DNA from: CALCTE01 sp045627885
Lineage (GTDB): Bacteria > Bacillota > Clostridia > Oscillospirales > CAG-272
DNA: 22,519 nucleotides
Assembly: GCA_045627885.1 (NCBI GenBank)
Contig: JAZQOM010000048.1
Coordinates: forward strand, 1-22,519
Direction of reading: 5' to 3'
Shown: piece by piece, positions 1-7,849 of the stretch
How positions within the stretch are numbered: position 1 is the first letter of the stretch
Layout: each line of letters starts with the position of its first letter
Program-made: the position numbers and the translations under genes
Notes under the pieces: generated by a model
Database searches by the model: none
What the model saw: the letters and a program-made list of their open reading frames with translations, nothing else
What the model was told of the DNA's origin: nothing

Positions 1-51
1 ACGCTTGAAGATGAAATTGCTTCCTCGCTTGGTATTCGAAATGCGATTTGT

Positions 52-89
52 CACGCTTGACAGATGCACGCTTGACAGATGCACGCTTA
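52..89. repeat. 15-bp tandem repeat, about 2.5 copies
   Basis: The unit CACGCTTGACAGATG occurs exactly at 52-66 and 67-81, and the first seven bases recur at 82-88. A related string, ACGCTTGAAGATG, opens the window at 1-13, so the array may extend to the left. Each full unit contains TTGACA, the sigma-A -35 consensus, but no good -10 box lies 16-18 bases downstream. Confidence 0.8.
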
Positions 90-233
90 GCGGATAAAGC
101 GTTTGCTATGCTTGCGTATATTCAACGGCTACTGTTATTCTTGCAAACGCAAGATGTTTTTCATATTTGATTTATATTAGCTAACTTATGACAAAGAATC
201 TTGTGCGTTTCTGTACGCGAACAGGAGTAAATT

Positions 234-262
234 ATGGCGGCAGAGTTTTTCTCCGCCGCCAT
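234..262 (-). terminator. hairpin downstream of LRR-dockerin gene
   Basis: Arms ATGGCGGCAGAG (234-245) and CTCCGCCGCCAT (251-262) pair over 12 positions with one A-C mismatch around a TTTTT loop. The hairpin is about 70 bp past the stop of the minus-strand LRR-dockerin gene. On that strand it is followed only by AATTTACTCC, a poor U-tract, so intrinsic termination is uncertain. The stem closely resembles the hairpin after the other dockerin gene (11657-11683). Confidence 0.45.
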
Positions 263-334
263 GTGTTTACAATATGTGATTACGCCCGTTTGATTTCGGA
301 CTGCGCTTTGTCCGCTCAAGCTTTGCCCGTTATG

Positions 335-1282
335 CTATATCGGAAATTTATCCTTGAAAAATATGTGATACAAAAGATATATCGCGTCGTCGCCATCGAC
401 TGTGCCGCTTTTGTCGAAGTCGCAGGGCTGTGATACGGGATATTTTTCGCTGAAAAATGTATGATAAAGAAGATAAATCGCGTCGTCGGCGTCAAGTGTA
501 CCGTTTTTGTCGATATCGCCTGCTGTGAATGCCGGAGTATCGCCGCCGTCTGAGATTTCCTGTTGCTCACGCAAGGCGTTGCAGACCATACATCTTTCAT
601 CTTCCGCGCTTTTGTAGAAATGCTTATCGCTGTGGGTGACTGTTATACCGAAAGATATATTCGGCTTGCCGATTTCAACTTTACCGAAGGCCTCTCTGCT
701 TCCGCAGAAATACACATCCTTAAGAGCGTAGCAATCCGCGAATGCAAGTCCGTCAATGTATGCAAGCGTTGAAGGCAGAACAAGGCTTTTGAGCTTTGAG
801 TTTGCCTGAAAAGCATAATGCCCGATTGACACAACTCCCTCGGGGATAATTACACTCTCAAGTCCCGAGCACCAGAACGCGTAATGGCTTATCTCGGTAA
901 GCTTTGCCGGAAGTTCTAAAGACGAAAGTGAGAGGCAAAACTCAAAAGCGTGAATTCCGATAGCGCTCACGCTGCTTGGCATAGTTACCTTGCAAAGCGC
1001 CGTGCAGAACGAGAACGCGTTTGCTCCGATGTTTTCTATATCTCCGGTTATTATCACTTCTTTTATATCGGAAATACAGTCCTTCCACGGAACGGCTTCC
1101 GAATTTGAAAAATCGTCCATTTTTCCGTTTCCGCTTATCGTGAGTAAACCCGTTTCTCCGTTAAATTCCCAGCTTGCGTTGCTTCCGCATGAGCCGGAAG
1201 CGAAAGCGGCATTTACGGAAAATACCGCAAATGCCGACACTGATATCAATATGGATAATAACGCCGTAATAACTCTTTTCAT
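335..1282 (-). CDS. secreted BspA-type leucine-rich repeat protein with C-terminal dockerin
   Basis: This is a 315-residue exported protein. Residues 1-29 are a signal peptide: MKR, a hydrophobic core, then Ala-rich sequence with likely cleavage near AFA-SG. Residues 32-70 have the CGSNASWEF and GLLTISGNGKM pattern that commonly opens BspA-like LRR_5 domains. Residues about 74-195 are roughly 23-residue repeats of the form I-x2-G-x-AF-x2-C-x-L-x2-(V/L)-x-(L/I)-P. A short CMVC motif lies at 231-234. Residues 256-315 form a type I dockerin-like module of two calcium loops (DIDKNGTLDADD and DFDKSGTVDGDD), each followed by an AIYLLYH helix. The start codon overlaps the mutarotase stop as ATGA, so translation is probably coupled. 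It likely acts on the cell surface in protein or glycan binding through a cohesin partner; none is encoded here. No enzymatic domain is seen. Confidence 0.88.
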   Translation of the reverse strand: MKRVITALLSILISVSAFAVFSVNAAFASGSCGSNASWEFNGETGLLTISGNGKMDDFSNSEAVPWKDCISDIKEVIITGDIENIGANAFSFCTALCKVTMPSSVSAIGIHAFEFCLSLSSLELPAKLTEISHYAFWCSGLESVIIPEGVVSIGHYAFQANSKLKSLVLPSTLAYIDGLAFADCYALKDVYFCGSREAFGKVEIGKPNISFGITVTHSDKHFYKSAEDERCMVCNALREQQEISDGGDTPAFTAGDIDKNGTLDADDAIYLLYHTFFSEKYPVSQPCDFDKSGTVDGDDAIYLLYHIFFKDKFPI

Positions 1283-2163
1283 CCTATTGTAATTGACATC
1301 GCGGTTTTGTAGGTTTTGCCTGCCGCAAGCTCGATATTATACGGCTTATCTCTGAAATCTATCACATTTCCGTTTACCACGGGACAACTCGTCCAGGGCT
1401 CAATGCAGACATAGGGAGCCGCAAGCTTCGGCTTATGCCAGATTCCGAGGCACTTCATTCCGGTAAACGAGACATGGACAAAGTGCTTGTTGCGCGAAGA
1501 CTTGAGAGTGACTCCGTCGCATACATCGGTCAAGAATATCGCGTCGTTGTCGAACATTTTGTGAGAAAGATTGACGATTCTGCCGCCGCGGAGCGGGAAT
1601 TCTCTCATCTTGCCGGTAAAATATCCGTCACTGTCCATAACATATTCCATCGGCTCGCATTCTCTGTAAAATTCGAGATAGCAGTCCTCGAAAACTTCAC
1701 GCTCGCCGAGCGGAACATTGAAGCCGGGGTGACCGCCTATCGCAAAGAGCATCGTCTTTGTGTCGCAGTTTTTGACCTCGTAGCTCACAATTACGCAGTC
1801 TCCGGAGAGAGTGTATGTCACCGCAAATTCAAACATAAACGGGTACGACTTGAGTGTTTCGCCGTTTGCCAAAAGCGTAAAGGTCATCTGGTGCTCCTGC
1901 ATATCGGTAAGCATAAAGTTCTGCCTTCTGGCGAAGCCGTGCGGATTCATCTCGTAGGTGTTATTGTCGAGAATATATTTGTTTTGAGCCATTTTTCCGC
2001 AGGTGGGGAACAGATTGTATGCTCTGCCTGCCCATATATCGGGATTGCCCTGCCACAGATATTCTCTGCCGGTCTTTTTATAGAATATCGACTGCATTTC
2101 GGCGCCCTTTTCGGCAACCGTGAGCTTTATGCTTTCGTTTTCTATCGAATGATTCACATTCAT
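1279..2163 (-). CDS. aldose 1-epimerase family protein (LacX/YeaD-type mutarotase)
   Basis: This is a 294-residue cytoplasmic protein of the galactose mutarotase superfamily. Members interconvert alpha and beta anomers of sugars or sugar phosphates. The sequence shows the NPHGFAR segment with His75, the GGHPGFNVPL motif with the likely catalytic acid His145, and a CIEPW motif with the likely base Glu255. These fit the LacX/YeaD branch better than classical GalM. Length is normal for the family. The gene starts 8 bp after the acyl-CoA synthetase stop, with an AAGAGGA ribosome binding site, and overlaps the next gene by 4 bp. The substrate cannot be read from sequence. Confidence 0.88.
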   Translation of the reverse strand: MNVNHSIENESIKLTVAEKGAEMQSIFYKKTGREYLWQGNPDIWAGRAYNLFPTCGKMAQNKYILDNNTYEMNPHGFARRQNFMLTDMQEHQMTFTLLANGETLKSYPFMFEFAVTYTLSGDCVIVSYEVKNCDTKTMLFAIGGHPGFNVPLGEREVFEDCYLEFYRECEPMEYVMDSDGYFTGKMREFPLRGGRIVNLSHKMFDNDAIFLTDVCDGVTLKSSRNKHFVHVSFTGMKCLGIWHKPKLAAPYVCIEPWTSCPVVNGNVIDFRDKPYNIELAAGKTYKTAMSITIG

Positions 2164-2171
2164 TCCTCTTT

Positions 2172-3881
2172 TCAGTCTATTTTTTTGTCTATCGCAAAAC
2201 GCATAATTTTCTTTGATGTGTTTTTCTCAAATTCCGAATTTCTCAGCTTTACGCGCTTGACCGCTTTGTAAGGCGGCATTTTTGCGTTGAGCTTCTTTAT
2301 CTCGTCTTCAAAATATTTCTTTTTGTCCGTTACGCCGTTTTCTTCAAGAGCGGCGGCGTCGGGATAGATTTCCGCGACGATGAGAATTTTATCGTTTTGC
2401 AGAGAGCTTTCGCCCGCATAAACGACTACCTCCGCAACGCCCGGAATTTTTGCGATATCGGCTTCGATTTCCTCGGGATAGACATTCTTGCCGTTTGAAA
2501 GAATAATGAGATTTTTAAGTCTTCCCGTAATATATATCCAGCCCTCGTCGTCGAGCTTGCCGTAGTCGCCCGTTCTGAAGAAGCCTTCTTCGTCAAATGC
2601 GGCGGAGGTCGCTTCGCTGTCCTTGAAATAGCCGAGCATTACATTCGGGCCCTTGACGCAGATTTCTCCCTCGCCGTTTTCGTCGGGATTTGCAATTTTG
2701 ACCTCGCAACCGATAATCGGTGTGCCGACACTGCCTTTTTTCTGATATTTGTTTCTGTTTGCGGAAATGAGCGGAGCGCATTCGGTTATGCCGTAGCCGT
2801 TGAGTATGGTGATGCCTATTGCATCAAAGGTTTTTATAATATCATCATCGAGCTTTGCGCCGCCGCAGATTATGAATTCAAGCTTCCCTCCGAACGCGGA
2901 AAGAACGCTTGCAAACATCTTTCTTCTGACATCAAGACCGAATCTTCTGGCAAAATTCGATACTCCCATCATCGCGCGCAAAAGTCCGTCCTTGCCGCTC
3001 TTTTTGGCGGTAGTCCATATCTTTTTATACATTACCTCGACGAACGCGGGCACGAGAATAAGATGTGTCGGCTGTTGCTCTTTAATTTCCTCACTGACAT
3101 ATTTCAAGCCGCTTGAAATATATATCTGAACGCCTTGTGCAAGGTGTCCCACATAGTTTACGGTCGAGCCGAATGTGTGATGCGGCGGCAGAACATGAAG
3201 CGTTTTCTCGGAAATGGCGAAATTATACATTCCGCAGGTCATATCCTTGCCGATGTTGTTCTGCGAGAGCATAACTCCCTTGCCCTTGCCGGTAGTGCCG
3301 GATGTGAACACTATCGAAGCGAGCTTGTCGGCATCAATCTCATAGTCGTAGTAGCAGTTATCGCCTGCGATGAAAGCAGCGTCGCCCTCATCAATGAGCA
3401 CGGCAAGCGGAGAAGCTCCCGCGACGGACGATTCTTCGCTTATCGAATAGTATTCCTTGACCGTTGAGAGCGCATCGCGCATCTGTGCAATCTTCGCGTC
3501 CGCGGTTTTGCCGAAAATGACGGCTTCGCATTCGGATTTATTGATGATGCCCGCGATATCCTCGGGCGCAAGCTCCTTATCGACCGGCACGACAACCGAG
3601 CCTATCGCCATTATCGCAAAGAAAGAGCAGCACCAAAGATAGGAGTTTTCGCCCACAAGAGCGACGGCTTTTTCTCTGAAGCCGTGCTTTACAAGAGCGG
3701 TTCCTATGGCTCTGACATCCTTTCGGAATTCGTTATAGGTCTTATTGACGACCTCTTTGTCGGAGGGCTTGAGTTTATATGAAAGTGCAAGCTTATCGCC
3801 GAATTTTTCTGCAGAATTTTCGACCAAAGAGCGCATATTCTCGATGAATGTAGTGTCGTAAAGCGGATAATTCTTTTTCAT
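2172..3881 (-). CDS. AMP-dependent acyl-CoA synthetase (long-chain fatty acid-CoA ligase family)
   Basis: The 569-residue product belongs to the adenylate-forming ANL superfamily, which activates a carboxylic acid with ATP to an acyl-AMP and then transfers it to CoA or another acceptor. Visible motifs in order are the P-loop-like TSGTTGKGKG (193-202), NGYGITECAP (361-370), RTGDYGKLDDEGW (436-448) with the conserved Asp, the hinge ITGRLKNLI (451-459) and a C-terminal NTSKKIMR segment with the candidate catalytic Lys. There is no signal peptide. It is first in a three-gene minus operon, with a strong sigma-A promoter and AAGGAG ribosome binding site. The acyl substrate is unknown; the sequence resembles FadD-like enzymes more than acetyl-CoA synthetase. 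Confidence 0.9.
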   Translation of the reverse strand: MKKNYPLYDTTFIENMRSLVENSAEKFGDKLALSYKLKPSDKEVVNKTYNEFRKDVRAIGTALVKHGFREKAVALVGENSYLWCCSFFAIMAIGSVVVPVDKELAPEDIAGIINKSECEAVIFGKTADAKIAQMRDALSTVKEYYSISEESSVAGASPLAVLIDEGDAAFIAGDNCYYDYEIDADKLASIVFTSGTTGKGKGVMLSQNNIGKDMTCGMYNFAISEKTLHVLPPHHTFGSTVNYVGHLAQGVQIYISSGLKYVSEEIKEQQPTHLILVPAFVEVMYKKIWTTAKKSGKDGLLRAMMGVSNFARRFGLDVRRKMFASVLSAFGGKLEFIICGGAKLDDDIIKTFDAIGITILNGYGITECAPLISANRNKYQKKGSVGTPIIGCEVKIANPDENGEGEICVKGPNVMLGYFKDSEATSAAFDEEGFFRTGDYGKLDDEGWIYITGRLKNLIILSNGKNVYPEEIEADIAKIPGVAEVVVYAGESSLQNDKILIVAEIYPDAAALEENGVTDKKKYFEDEIKKLNAKMPPYKAVKRVKLRNSEFEKNTSKKIMRFAIDKKID

Positions 3882-3919
3882 TTGTTTCTCCTTCCGAAGA
3901 AATATTATCTGTATTTTAT

Positions 3920-3948
3920 ATTATACAGCAACTTGGGGCAAAATGCAA
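3920..3948 (-). promoter_or_regulatory. sigma-A promoter of the acyl-CoA synthetase operon
   Basis: On the minus strand, TTGCAT (3943-3948), a 17-base spacer and a perfect TATAAT (3920-3925) predict a start near 3913, about 30 bases before the ATG. An inverted repeat GGCAAAAT (3937-3944) with ATTTTGCC (3960-3967) overlaps the -35. It could be a weak rsmI terminator or an operator. Confidence 0.75.
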
Positions 3949-3966
3949 TAGTCGAGCCGATTTTGC

Positions 3967-4824
3967 CTATTTTACGCATACCGCGGAATATATTTCGCTT
4001 TTCGGAACAGCTCTGTCCTTCGCCGCCGCCTTTACCGCGTCGCCCTTTTTCATTCCCGTATTTTCGTAGTATGCCACATGCTCCTCTATGCTCATATTGT
4101 CCCAGAAATGAGCCTCGGCGCTTTCGGAAGCGCCTTCAAGCACGAGCACGAATTCGCCTTTCGGCTCGGATTCTTCGTAAAGCGACACCGCTTTTTCGAG
4201 AGTCGTGCGGATTACTTCTTCGTAAATCTTGGTGAGCTCTCTGCAAAGCGATATTTTTCTGTCGCCGAAAGCGGAGTACAGGTCGGAAAGCGTTTTTTTG
4301 AGCTTGTGCGGCGCTTCGTAAAATATCATCGTGCGTTTTTCGTTTTTAAGGCTCTCAAGGTGGGCGTTCCGCTCGTTTCTGTTTGTCGACAAAAAGCCCT
4401 CAAAGCAGAATCTTCCGACATGGAGTCCCGAGAGAGCGGCGGCGGTGACAACCGCGCTCGGGCCGGGAACTGCGTAAACCTTTATTCCGAGCTCGGCGCA
4501 GAGCGCAACGATGTCTTCTCCCGGGTCGGAAATTGCGGGCATTCCGGCATCGGTGACGAGAGCACAGCTTTCCCCTGCGAGAATTTTATCGCAGATTATC
4601 TGTCCTCTTTCTCTCTTGTTGTGCTCGTAGTAGCTGATAAGCGGCTTTTTTATTCCGAAATAAGCAAGCAGCTTGCCGCTGTTGCGCGTATCCTCCGCGG
4701 CGACAAAGTCGGCGGCGGCGAGCGTATCGAGAGCGCGCGGACTCAAATCCGACAGATTTCCTATCGGAGTGCCCACGAGATACAGAGCATTTTCGAGTTT
4801 AGTCTGTGTTTTTTCTTCCGTCAT
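3967..4824 (-). CDS. rsmI: 16S rRNA (cytidine1402-2'-O)-methyltransferase
   Basis: RsmI is an S-adenosylmethionine-dependent enzyme that 2'-O-methylates C1402 in the decoding centre of 16S rRNA. The 285-residue product shows the family signatures: LVGTPIGNLSDLSPRAL near residues 16-32, AAEDTR at 42-47, TDAGMPAISDPG at 91-102 and AVPGPSAV, all part of the tetrapyrrole-methylase fold. Length matches the family. The ATG overlaps the trmN6 stop (ATGA, 4821-4824) and has a GGAGGAAGT ribosome binding site. The pairing with trmN6 is common in Firmicutes, so the two RNA-modification enzymes are probably made from one transcript. Confidence 0.95.
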   Translation of the reverse strand: MTEEKTQTKLENALYLVGTPIGNLSDLSPRALDTLAAADFVAAEDTRNSGKLLAYFGIKKPLISYYEHNKRERGQIICDKILAGESCALVTDAGMPAISDPGEDIVALCAELGIKVYAVPGPSAVVTAAALSGLHVGRFCFEGFLSTNRNERNAHLESLKNEKRTMIFYEAPHKLKKTLSDLYSAFGDRKISLCRELTKIYEEVIRTTLEKAVSLYEESEPKGEFVLVLEGASESAEAHFWDNMSIEEHVAYYENTGMKKGDAVKAAAKDRAVPKSEIYSAVCVK

Positions 4825-5540
4825 ATACTTCCTCCGCCGTAAACGGCTTTCATCTTTTCGGTGGTATTTCCTTCCGAGTCGGAAATGTAAAAAACAGGTG
4901 TGACATTACATCCGACCGCGCCCTCGGATTTCGCTTCGACAAGGACAAGGCATGGCGCAAGCTCCGGACGGGCGCATACAAAGGTGAGACGCTTCGGCTC
5001 AAATCGGTTTTCGCGCAGAGCGCAGAAAAGGTCGCTTATTCTGTCGGGACGGTAAACTATAAAAAGCTCACCGCCGAATTTTACATATTTTGACGCCGCC
5101 GCGCAAAGAGAATTTATGTCGCAGCCGACCTCGTGACGGGCGATTTCCTTTTCGTCAAGCTCACATTTTTTGCCGTGATGTGTCTTCATATACGGCGGAT
5201 TTGACACCGCGTAGTCGAATGCTCCGCAGTCGCATGACGGAACATTGCGCAAATCGGCGCGGCGAATCTCCACGGCGCCTTCGAGCCCGTTCAGCTTTAC
5301 GCTTTCTTTTGCAAGCTCTGCCGAGCTTTCCTGAAGCTCGATGCCGACGACGCTTTGAGCTTTGTTTGCTTTTGCAAGGCACAAAGCGATAACTCCGTTG
5401 CCGCAACCGAGGTCAACGGCGCGCTTTTTGGAGCCGCCCCTTGCGAACGCCGAAAGAAGCAGCGCGTCGGTTCCGTATTTGAGATGTCTTTCGTCCTGAA
5501 CTATCATAAGGTCGGGGAAAATGTAATCCGTTGATTTCAT
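4821..5540 (-). CDS. trmN6: tRNA1(Val) (adenine37-N6)-methyltransferase family protein
   Basis: This is a 239-residue Rossmann-fold methyltransferase. Motif I is DLGCGNG (43-49), and the N6-adenine catalytic motif NPPY is at 114-117. The N-terminal pattern DLMIVQDERHLKYGTDALLL is typical of the TrmN6/YfiC group. Members methylate A37 of tRNA-Val in E. coli; the exact tRNA target in Clostridia is inferred. It has its own sigma-A promoter divergent from holB, an AAAGG ribosome binding site, and a 4-bp overlap with rsmI. A different small-molecule or RNA substrate cannot be excluded from motifs alone. Confidence 0.85.
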   Translation of the reverse strand: MKSTDYIFPDLMIVQDERHLKYGTDALLLSAFARGGSKKRAVDLGCGNGVIALCLAKANKAQSVVGIELQESSAELAKESVKLNGLEGAVEIRRADLRNVPSCDCGAFDYAVSNPPYMKTHHGKKCELDEKEIARHEVGCDINSLCAAASKYVKFGGELFIVYRPDRISDLFCALRENRFEPKRLTFVCARPELAPCLVLVEAKSEGAVGCNVTPVFYISDSEGNTTEKMKAVYGGGSI

Positions 5541-5569
5541 GGCATACCTTTCGGAAATTTCTTTAATAA

Positions 5570-5598
5570 ATTATACAACTTTAAGCGTCGCTTTTCAA
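5570..5598 (-). promoter_or_regulatory. sigma-A promoter of trmN6-rsmI
   Basis: On the minus strand, TTGAAA (5593-5598), a 17-base spacer and TATAAT (5570-5575) lie about 30 bp before the trmN6 ATG. It is divergent from the holB promoter only 18 bp away. Confidence 0.75.
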
Positions 5599-5615
5599 GT
5601 ATTGCCGAATTTTAT

Positions 5616-5644
5616 TTGACTTGCGTGGAATAATGTGATATACT
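5616..5644 (+). promoter_or_regulatory. extended -10 sigma-A promoter of holB-ricT
   Basis: TTGACT (5616-5621), a 17-base spacer and TATACT (5639-5644) preceded by TGA form an extended -10. The predicted start is near 5651, after the in-frame ATG at 5648, which decides the holB start codon. Confidence 0.8.
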
Positions 5645-5677
5645 GAAATGAATAATTATAGTGCAGGGGTGATACGG

Positions 5678-6643
5678 GTGGAAGCGTTACTTTGCAACGA
5701 AAAAACGCTCGATATGTTTTTGTCGAAGATAAAAACAAAAAGCCTTGCCCACGCCTATCTTATCACGGGTCCCGACGGAAGCGGAAAAAAGACTTTGGCA
5801 AGCTTTGTAGCAAAGGCTTTGTGTTGCACGGGCGAAGATATTCCCTGCGGGAAATGCTCTGCCTGCATCAAAGCGGAGCACGGTACGCATCCCGATATCC
5901 ATATATTGAAAAGGGAAGCGGGAGACGCTACGATAAAGGTCGACGCCGTCAGAAAATTCATAGGCGGAACAGAGCTTTCGCCAAATGAAGCGGACACCAA
6001 AATTTTTATAATAGACGAAGCGCACACTCTCGGAAAAGAGGCGCAGAATGTTCTCTTAAAGACTCTTGAAGAGCCAAGCGGAAGTGTTTTGTTTATGCTT
6101 CTTGCGTCGAGCGAGGCGGCAGTCCTGCCGACGGTGCGCTCACGCTGTATGAAGATTGCGATGGATAAGATTCCGTCGGACATTCTTGCAAAGCATCTCG
6201 AAAAAAAGTACGGAGTATCCGCGCCGGAGGCGATGAGAGCCGCAAGACTTTCCGGCGGCTCGGTCGGAGCGGCGTACGATGCGCTTGAGGGCAAGGGCGG
6301 ATTTGCCATGCGCGAAATCGCGTTTAAGGTATTGGCGGCGCTCGCGTCGGGCGACAAGACCGCGGCACTTGCGTCACTTTGCGCCAAAAGTGCTTGCACA
6401 AAGGAAAAGCTTACGGAAATTTACTCGTATATGCAGCTTGCCATGCGGGATGCCGCCGCAAAGGATTACGCAAAGTCACACGCGGAATTCTTTGACAGCA
6501 CCGAGGAAAGCGAACGCATAAGAAGAAAATTCACACAAAGCAGAGCACTTGCGTTCTATGATGTTCTCGAAAACGAAAAAGGCGAAATAAACAGAAACGG
6601 AAACCCGACTCTCTCTGCGTTAAGAGTGGCGTCGGCAATCTGA
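5678..6643 (+). CDS. holB: DNA polymerase III subunit delta'
   Basis: The product is a clamp-loader AAA+ subunit that helps load the beta sliding clamp. With the GTG start it is 321 residues: Walker A GPDGSGKK (31-38), a zinc-binding cluster C50, C57, C60 and C63, DEAH Walker B (113-116) and an SRC motif (155-157). I chose GTG at 5678 over ATG at 5648 because GGGGTGAT at 5666-5673 is a near-ideal ribosome binding site and because the ATG lies upstream of the predicted transcription start. It is followed 15 bp later by ricT, the order also seen in Bacillus (holB-yaaT). The C-terminal collar domain is divergent but of expected length. Confidence 0.92.
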   Translation: MEALLCNEKTLDMFLSKIKTKSLAHAYLITGPDGSGKKTLASFVAKALCCTGEDIPCGKCSACIKAEHGTHPDIHILKREAGDATIKVDAVRKFIGGTELSPNEADTKIFIIDEAHTLGKEAQNVLLKTLEEPSGSVLFMLLASSEAAVLPTVRSRCMKIAMDKIPSDILAKHLEKKYGVSAPEAMRAARLSGGSVGAAYDALEGKGGFAMREIAFKVLAALASGDKTAALASLCAKSACTKEKLTEIYSYMQLAMRDAAAKDYAKSHAEFFDSTEESERIRRKFTQSRALAFYDVLENEKGEINRNGNPTLSALRVASAI

Positions 6644-6658
6644 AAAAGAGGAAAATAT

Positions 6659-7795
6659 ATGGAAGATTCTCAGAACAATAAGACAAATTACGGCACACAG
6701 AGATTCGGCGGAAAAAACTTTCGCTATAATCATCACAGAAAGCCGTACCACCCGAAGAACGGCGAAAGACCGAACTTAACCGCTCCGAATGCAATTCCCG
6801 AGACGGCAGAGGAGCTTTCAGAGAGGGAGGTCAATACCGAAAACGAGCAGTTCAAGCCGTACGAGGCAGGCGGAACTCCCGAGGTGGGCTTTCAGTCAAG
6901 CTTCGGCGCCGAGCCGAAAGAAGACGGCGAAAACAAGGTCGAGATAGTCGGAGTGCGCTTCAAGGATACGGGAAAGATTTACTATTTTTCTCCGAACGGA
7001 TTGAAGCTTGAAAAAGATACGCCCGTTATAGTGGAGACCGCACGGGGAATAGAGTACAGCTTTATCGCCGTGCCGAACACATTTATTCCGGAGCGCACGG
7101 TAGTTCAGCCGTTAAAGCCAGTTATGCGTGCGGCAACCGCCGACGACAAGCGCCGCTACGAGAACAACAAGCGTCTTGAGAAGGAAGCTCTCGAGATATG
7201 CGAAAAGAAGATTGCAGACCACGGACTTGAAATGAAGCTTGTGGATGTGGAGTACACATTTGACAACAACAAGCTGATATTCTATTTCACCGCCGACGGC
7301 AGAGTGGATTTCCGTGAGCTTGTAAAAGACCTTGCTACGGTTTTCAGAACGAGAATCGAGCTCAGGCAGATAGGTATCAGAGACGAGGCAAAGCTTCTCG
7401 GCGGACTCGGAATCTGCGGCAGGGTTTTCTGCTGCAACAGCTTTCTCTCCGATTTTGCGCAGGTTTCGATAAAGATGGCAAAAGACCAGAACATTTCGCT
7501 CAATTCCGCAAAAATATCCGGCACCTGCGGCAGACTTATATGCTGTCTCAAATACGAGAACGACATTTATGAGGAAGAAATCAAAAAGACGCCGCCCGTC
7601 GATTCGATAGTAAGATGCGCCGACGGCGACGAGGGCGTCGTAATAGACACAAATCCTCTTGCCGGACTTATTAAGGTGCGCTTAAACAGCAAGAGCGACA
7701 CGGTGATAAAGCTGATAAGCCGCGACGACGCGGAGGTTATCGGCAGAGTAAAAAAAGGTCAGCCCCAGCAGCAGGAGCAACCCGTACAACAGTAA
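6659..7795 (+). CDS. ricT: PSP1 domain protein RicT (YaaT), iron-sulfur regulator
   Basis: The 378-residue protein carries the PSP1 C-terminal conserved region. In Bacillus subtilis RicT (YaaT) joins RicA and RicF in a complex that binds iron-sulfur clusters and acts with RNase Y in mRNA processing, competence, biofilm formation and sporulation. Six cysteines sit in two groups, C253/C258/C259 and C290/C295/C296, in the segments GLGICGRVFCCNSF and TCGRLICCLKYEN; these are the expected cluster ligands. The family core starts near residue 92. Before it is a polar, low-complexity extension of about 90 residues, so the protein is about 100 residues longer than the Bacillus homologue. The tail is Gln-rich. 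The ATG has an AGAGGA site 6 bp upstream and follows holB closely. Confidence 0.9.
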   Translation: MEDSQNNKTNYGTQRFGGKNFRYNHHRKPYHPKNGERPNLTAPNAIPETAEELSEREVNTENEQFKPYEAGGTPEVGFQSSFGAEPKEDGENKVEIVGVRFKDTGKIYYFSPNGLKLEKDTPVIVETARGIEYSFIAVPNTFIPERTVVQPLKPVMRAATADDKRRYENNKRLEKEALEICEKKIADHGLEMKLVDVEYTFDNNKLIFYFTADGRVDFRELVKDLATVFRTRIELRQIGIRDEAKLLGGLGICGRVFCCNSFLSDFAQVSIKMAKDQNISLNSAKISGTCGRLICCLKYENDIYEEEIKKTPPVDSIVRCADGDEGVVIDTNPLAGLIKVRLNSKSDTVIKLISRDDAEVIGRVKKGQPQQQEQPVQQ

Positions 7796-7801
7796 ATCAG
7801 T

Positions 7802-7839
7802 AAAAAGCCTTTTCCTCTTTCTTGAGGAAAAGGCTTTTT
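7802..7839. terminator. bidirectional intrinsic terminator between ricT and queT
   Basis: Arms AAAAAGCCTTTTCCTC (7802-7817) and GAGGAAAAGGCTTTTT (7824-7839) pair perfectly over 16 bp with a 6-base loop. The A and T tails serve both strands, ending ricT from the left and queT from the right. Confidence 0.9.
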
Positions 7840-7849
7840 TATATCTTTT

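Larger units (their letters stand above)
1..334. other. intergenic region at left edge, no supported gene
   Basis: No convincing gene is visible here. Plus frame 1 is open from the edge to a TGA at 58-60 and could be the last codons of an upstream gene, but 19 codons are too few to identify. One minus frame is also open from about 121 to the edge, without a good start codon. The stretch holds a tandem repeat (52-89), an 8-bp inverted repeat (99-106 with 143-150) and a hairpin (234-262). The rest shows nothing I can name. Confidence 0.6.

Noticed and set aside
57..98. sigma-A promoter from the TTGACA boxes in the tandem repeat
   Set aside because: No acceptable -10 box occurs 16-18 bases after either box (TGCACG and TAAAGC), and no gene follows.
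188..433. 81-codon plus-strand frame at the left edge
   Set aside because: It has no ribosome binding site, reads through the hairpin at 234-262 and runs antisense into the dockerin-coding end of the LRR gene.
1435..2271. 278-codon plus-strand frame opposite the mutarotase gene
   Set aside because: It is antisense to a gene with clear catalytic motifs, shows no recognisable domain and has no ribosome binding site. The long frame is a by-product of codon bias.
4078..4842. 254-codon plus-strand frame opposite rsmI
   Set aside because: It is antisense to a well-conserved rsmI, with no start signal and no family pattern.
5755..6399. 214-codon minus-strand frame inside holB
   Set aside because: It lies entirely antisense to the AAA+ core of holB and lacks start signals.
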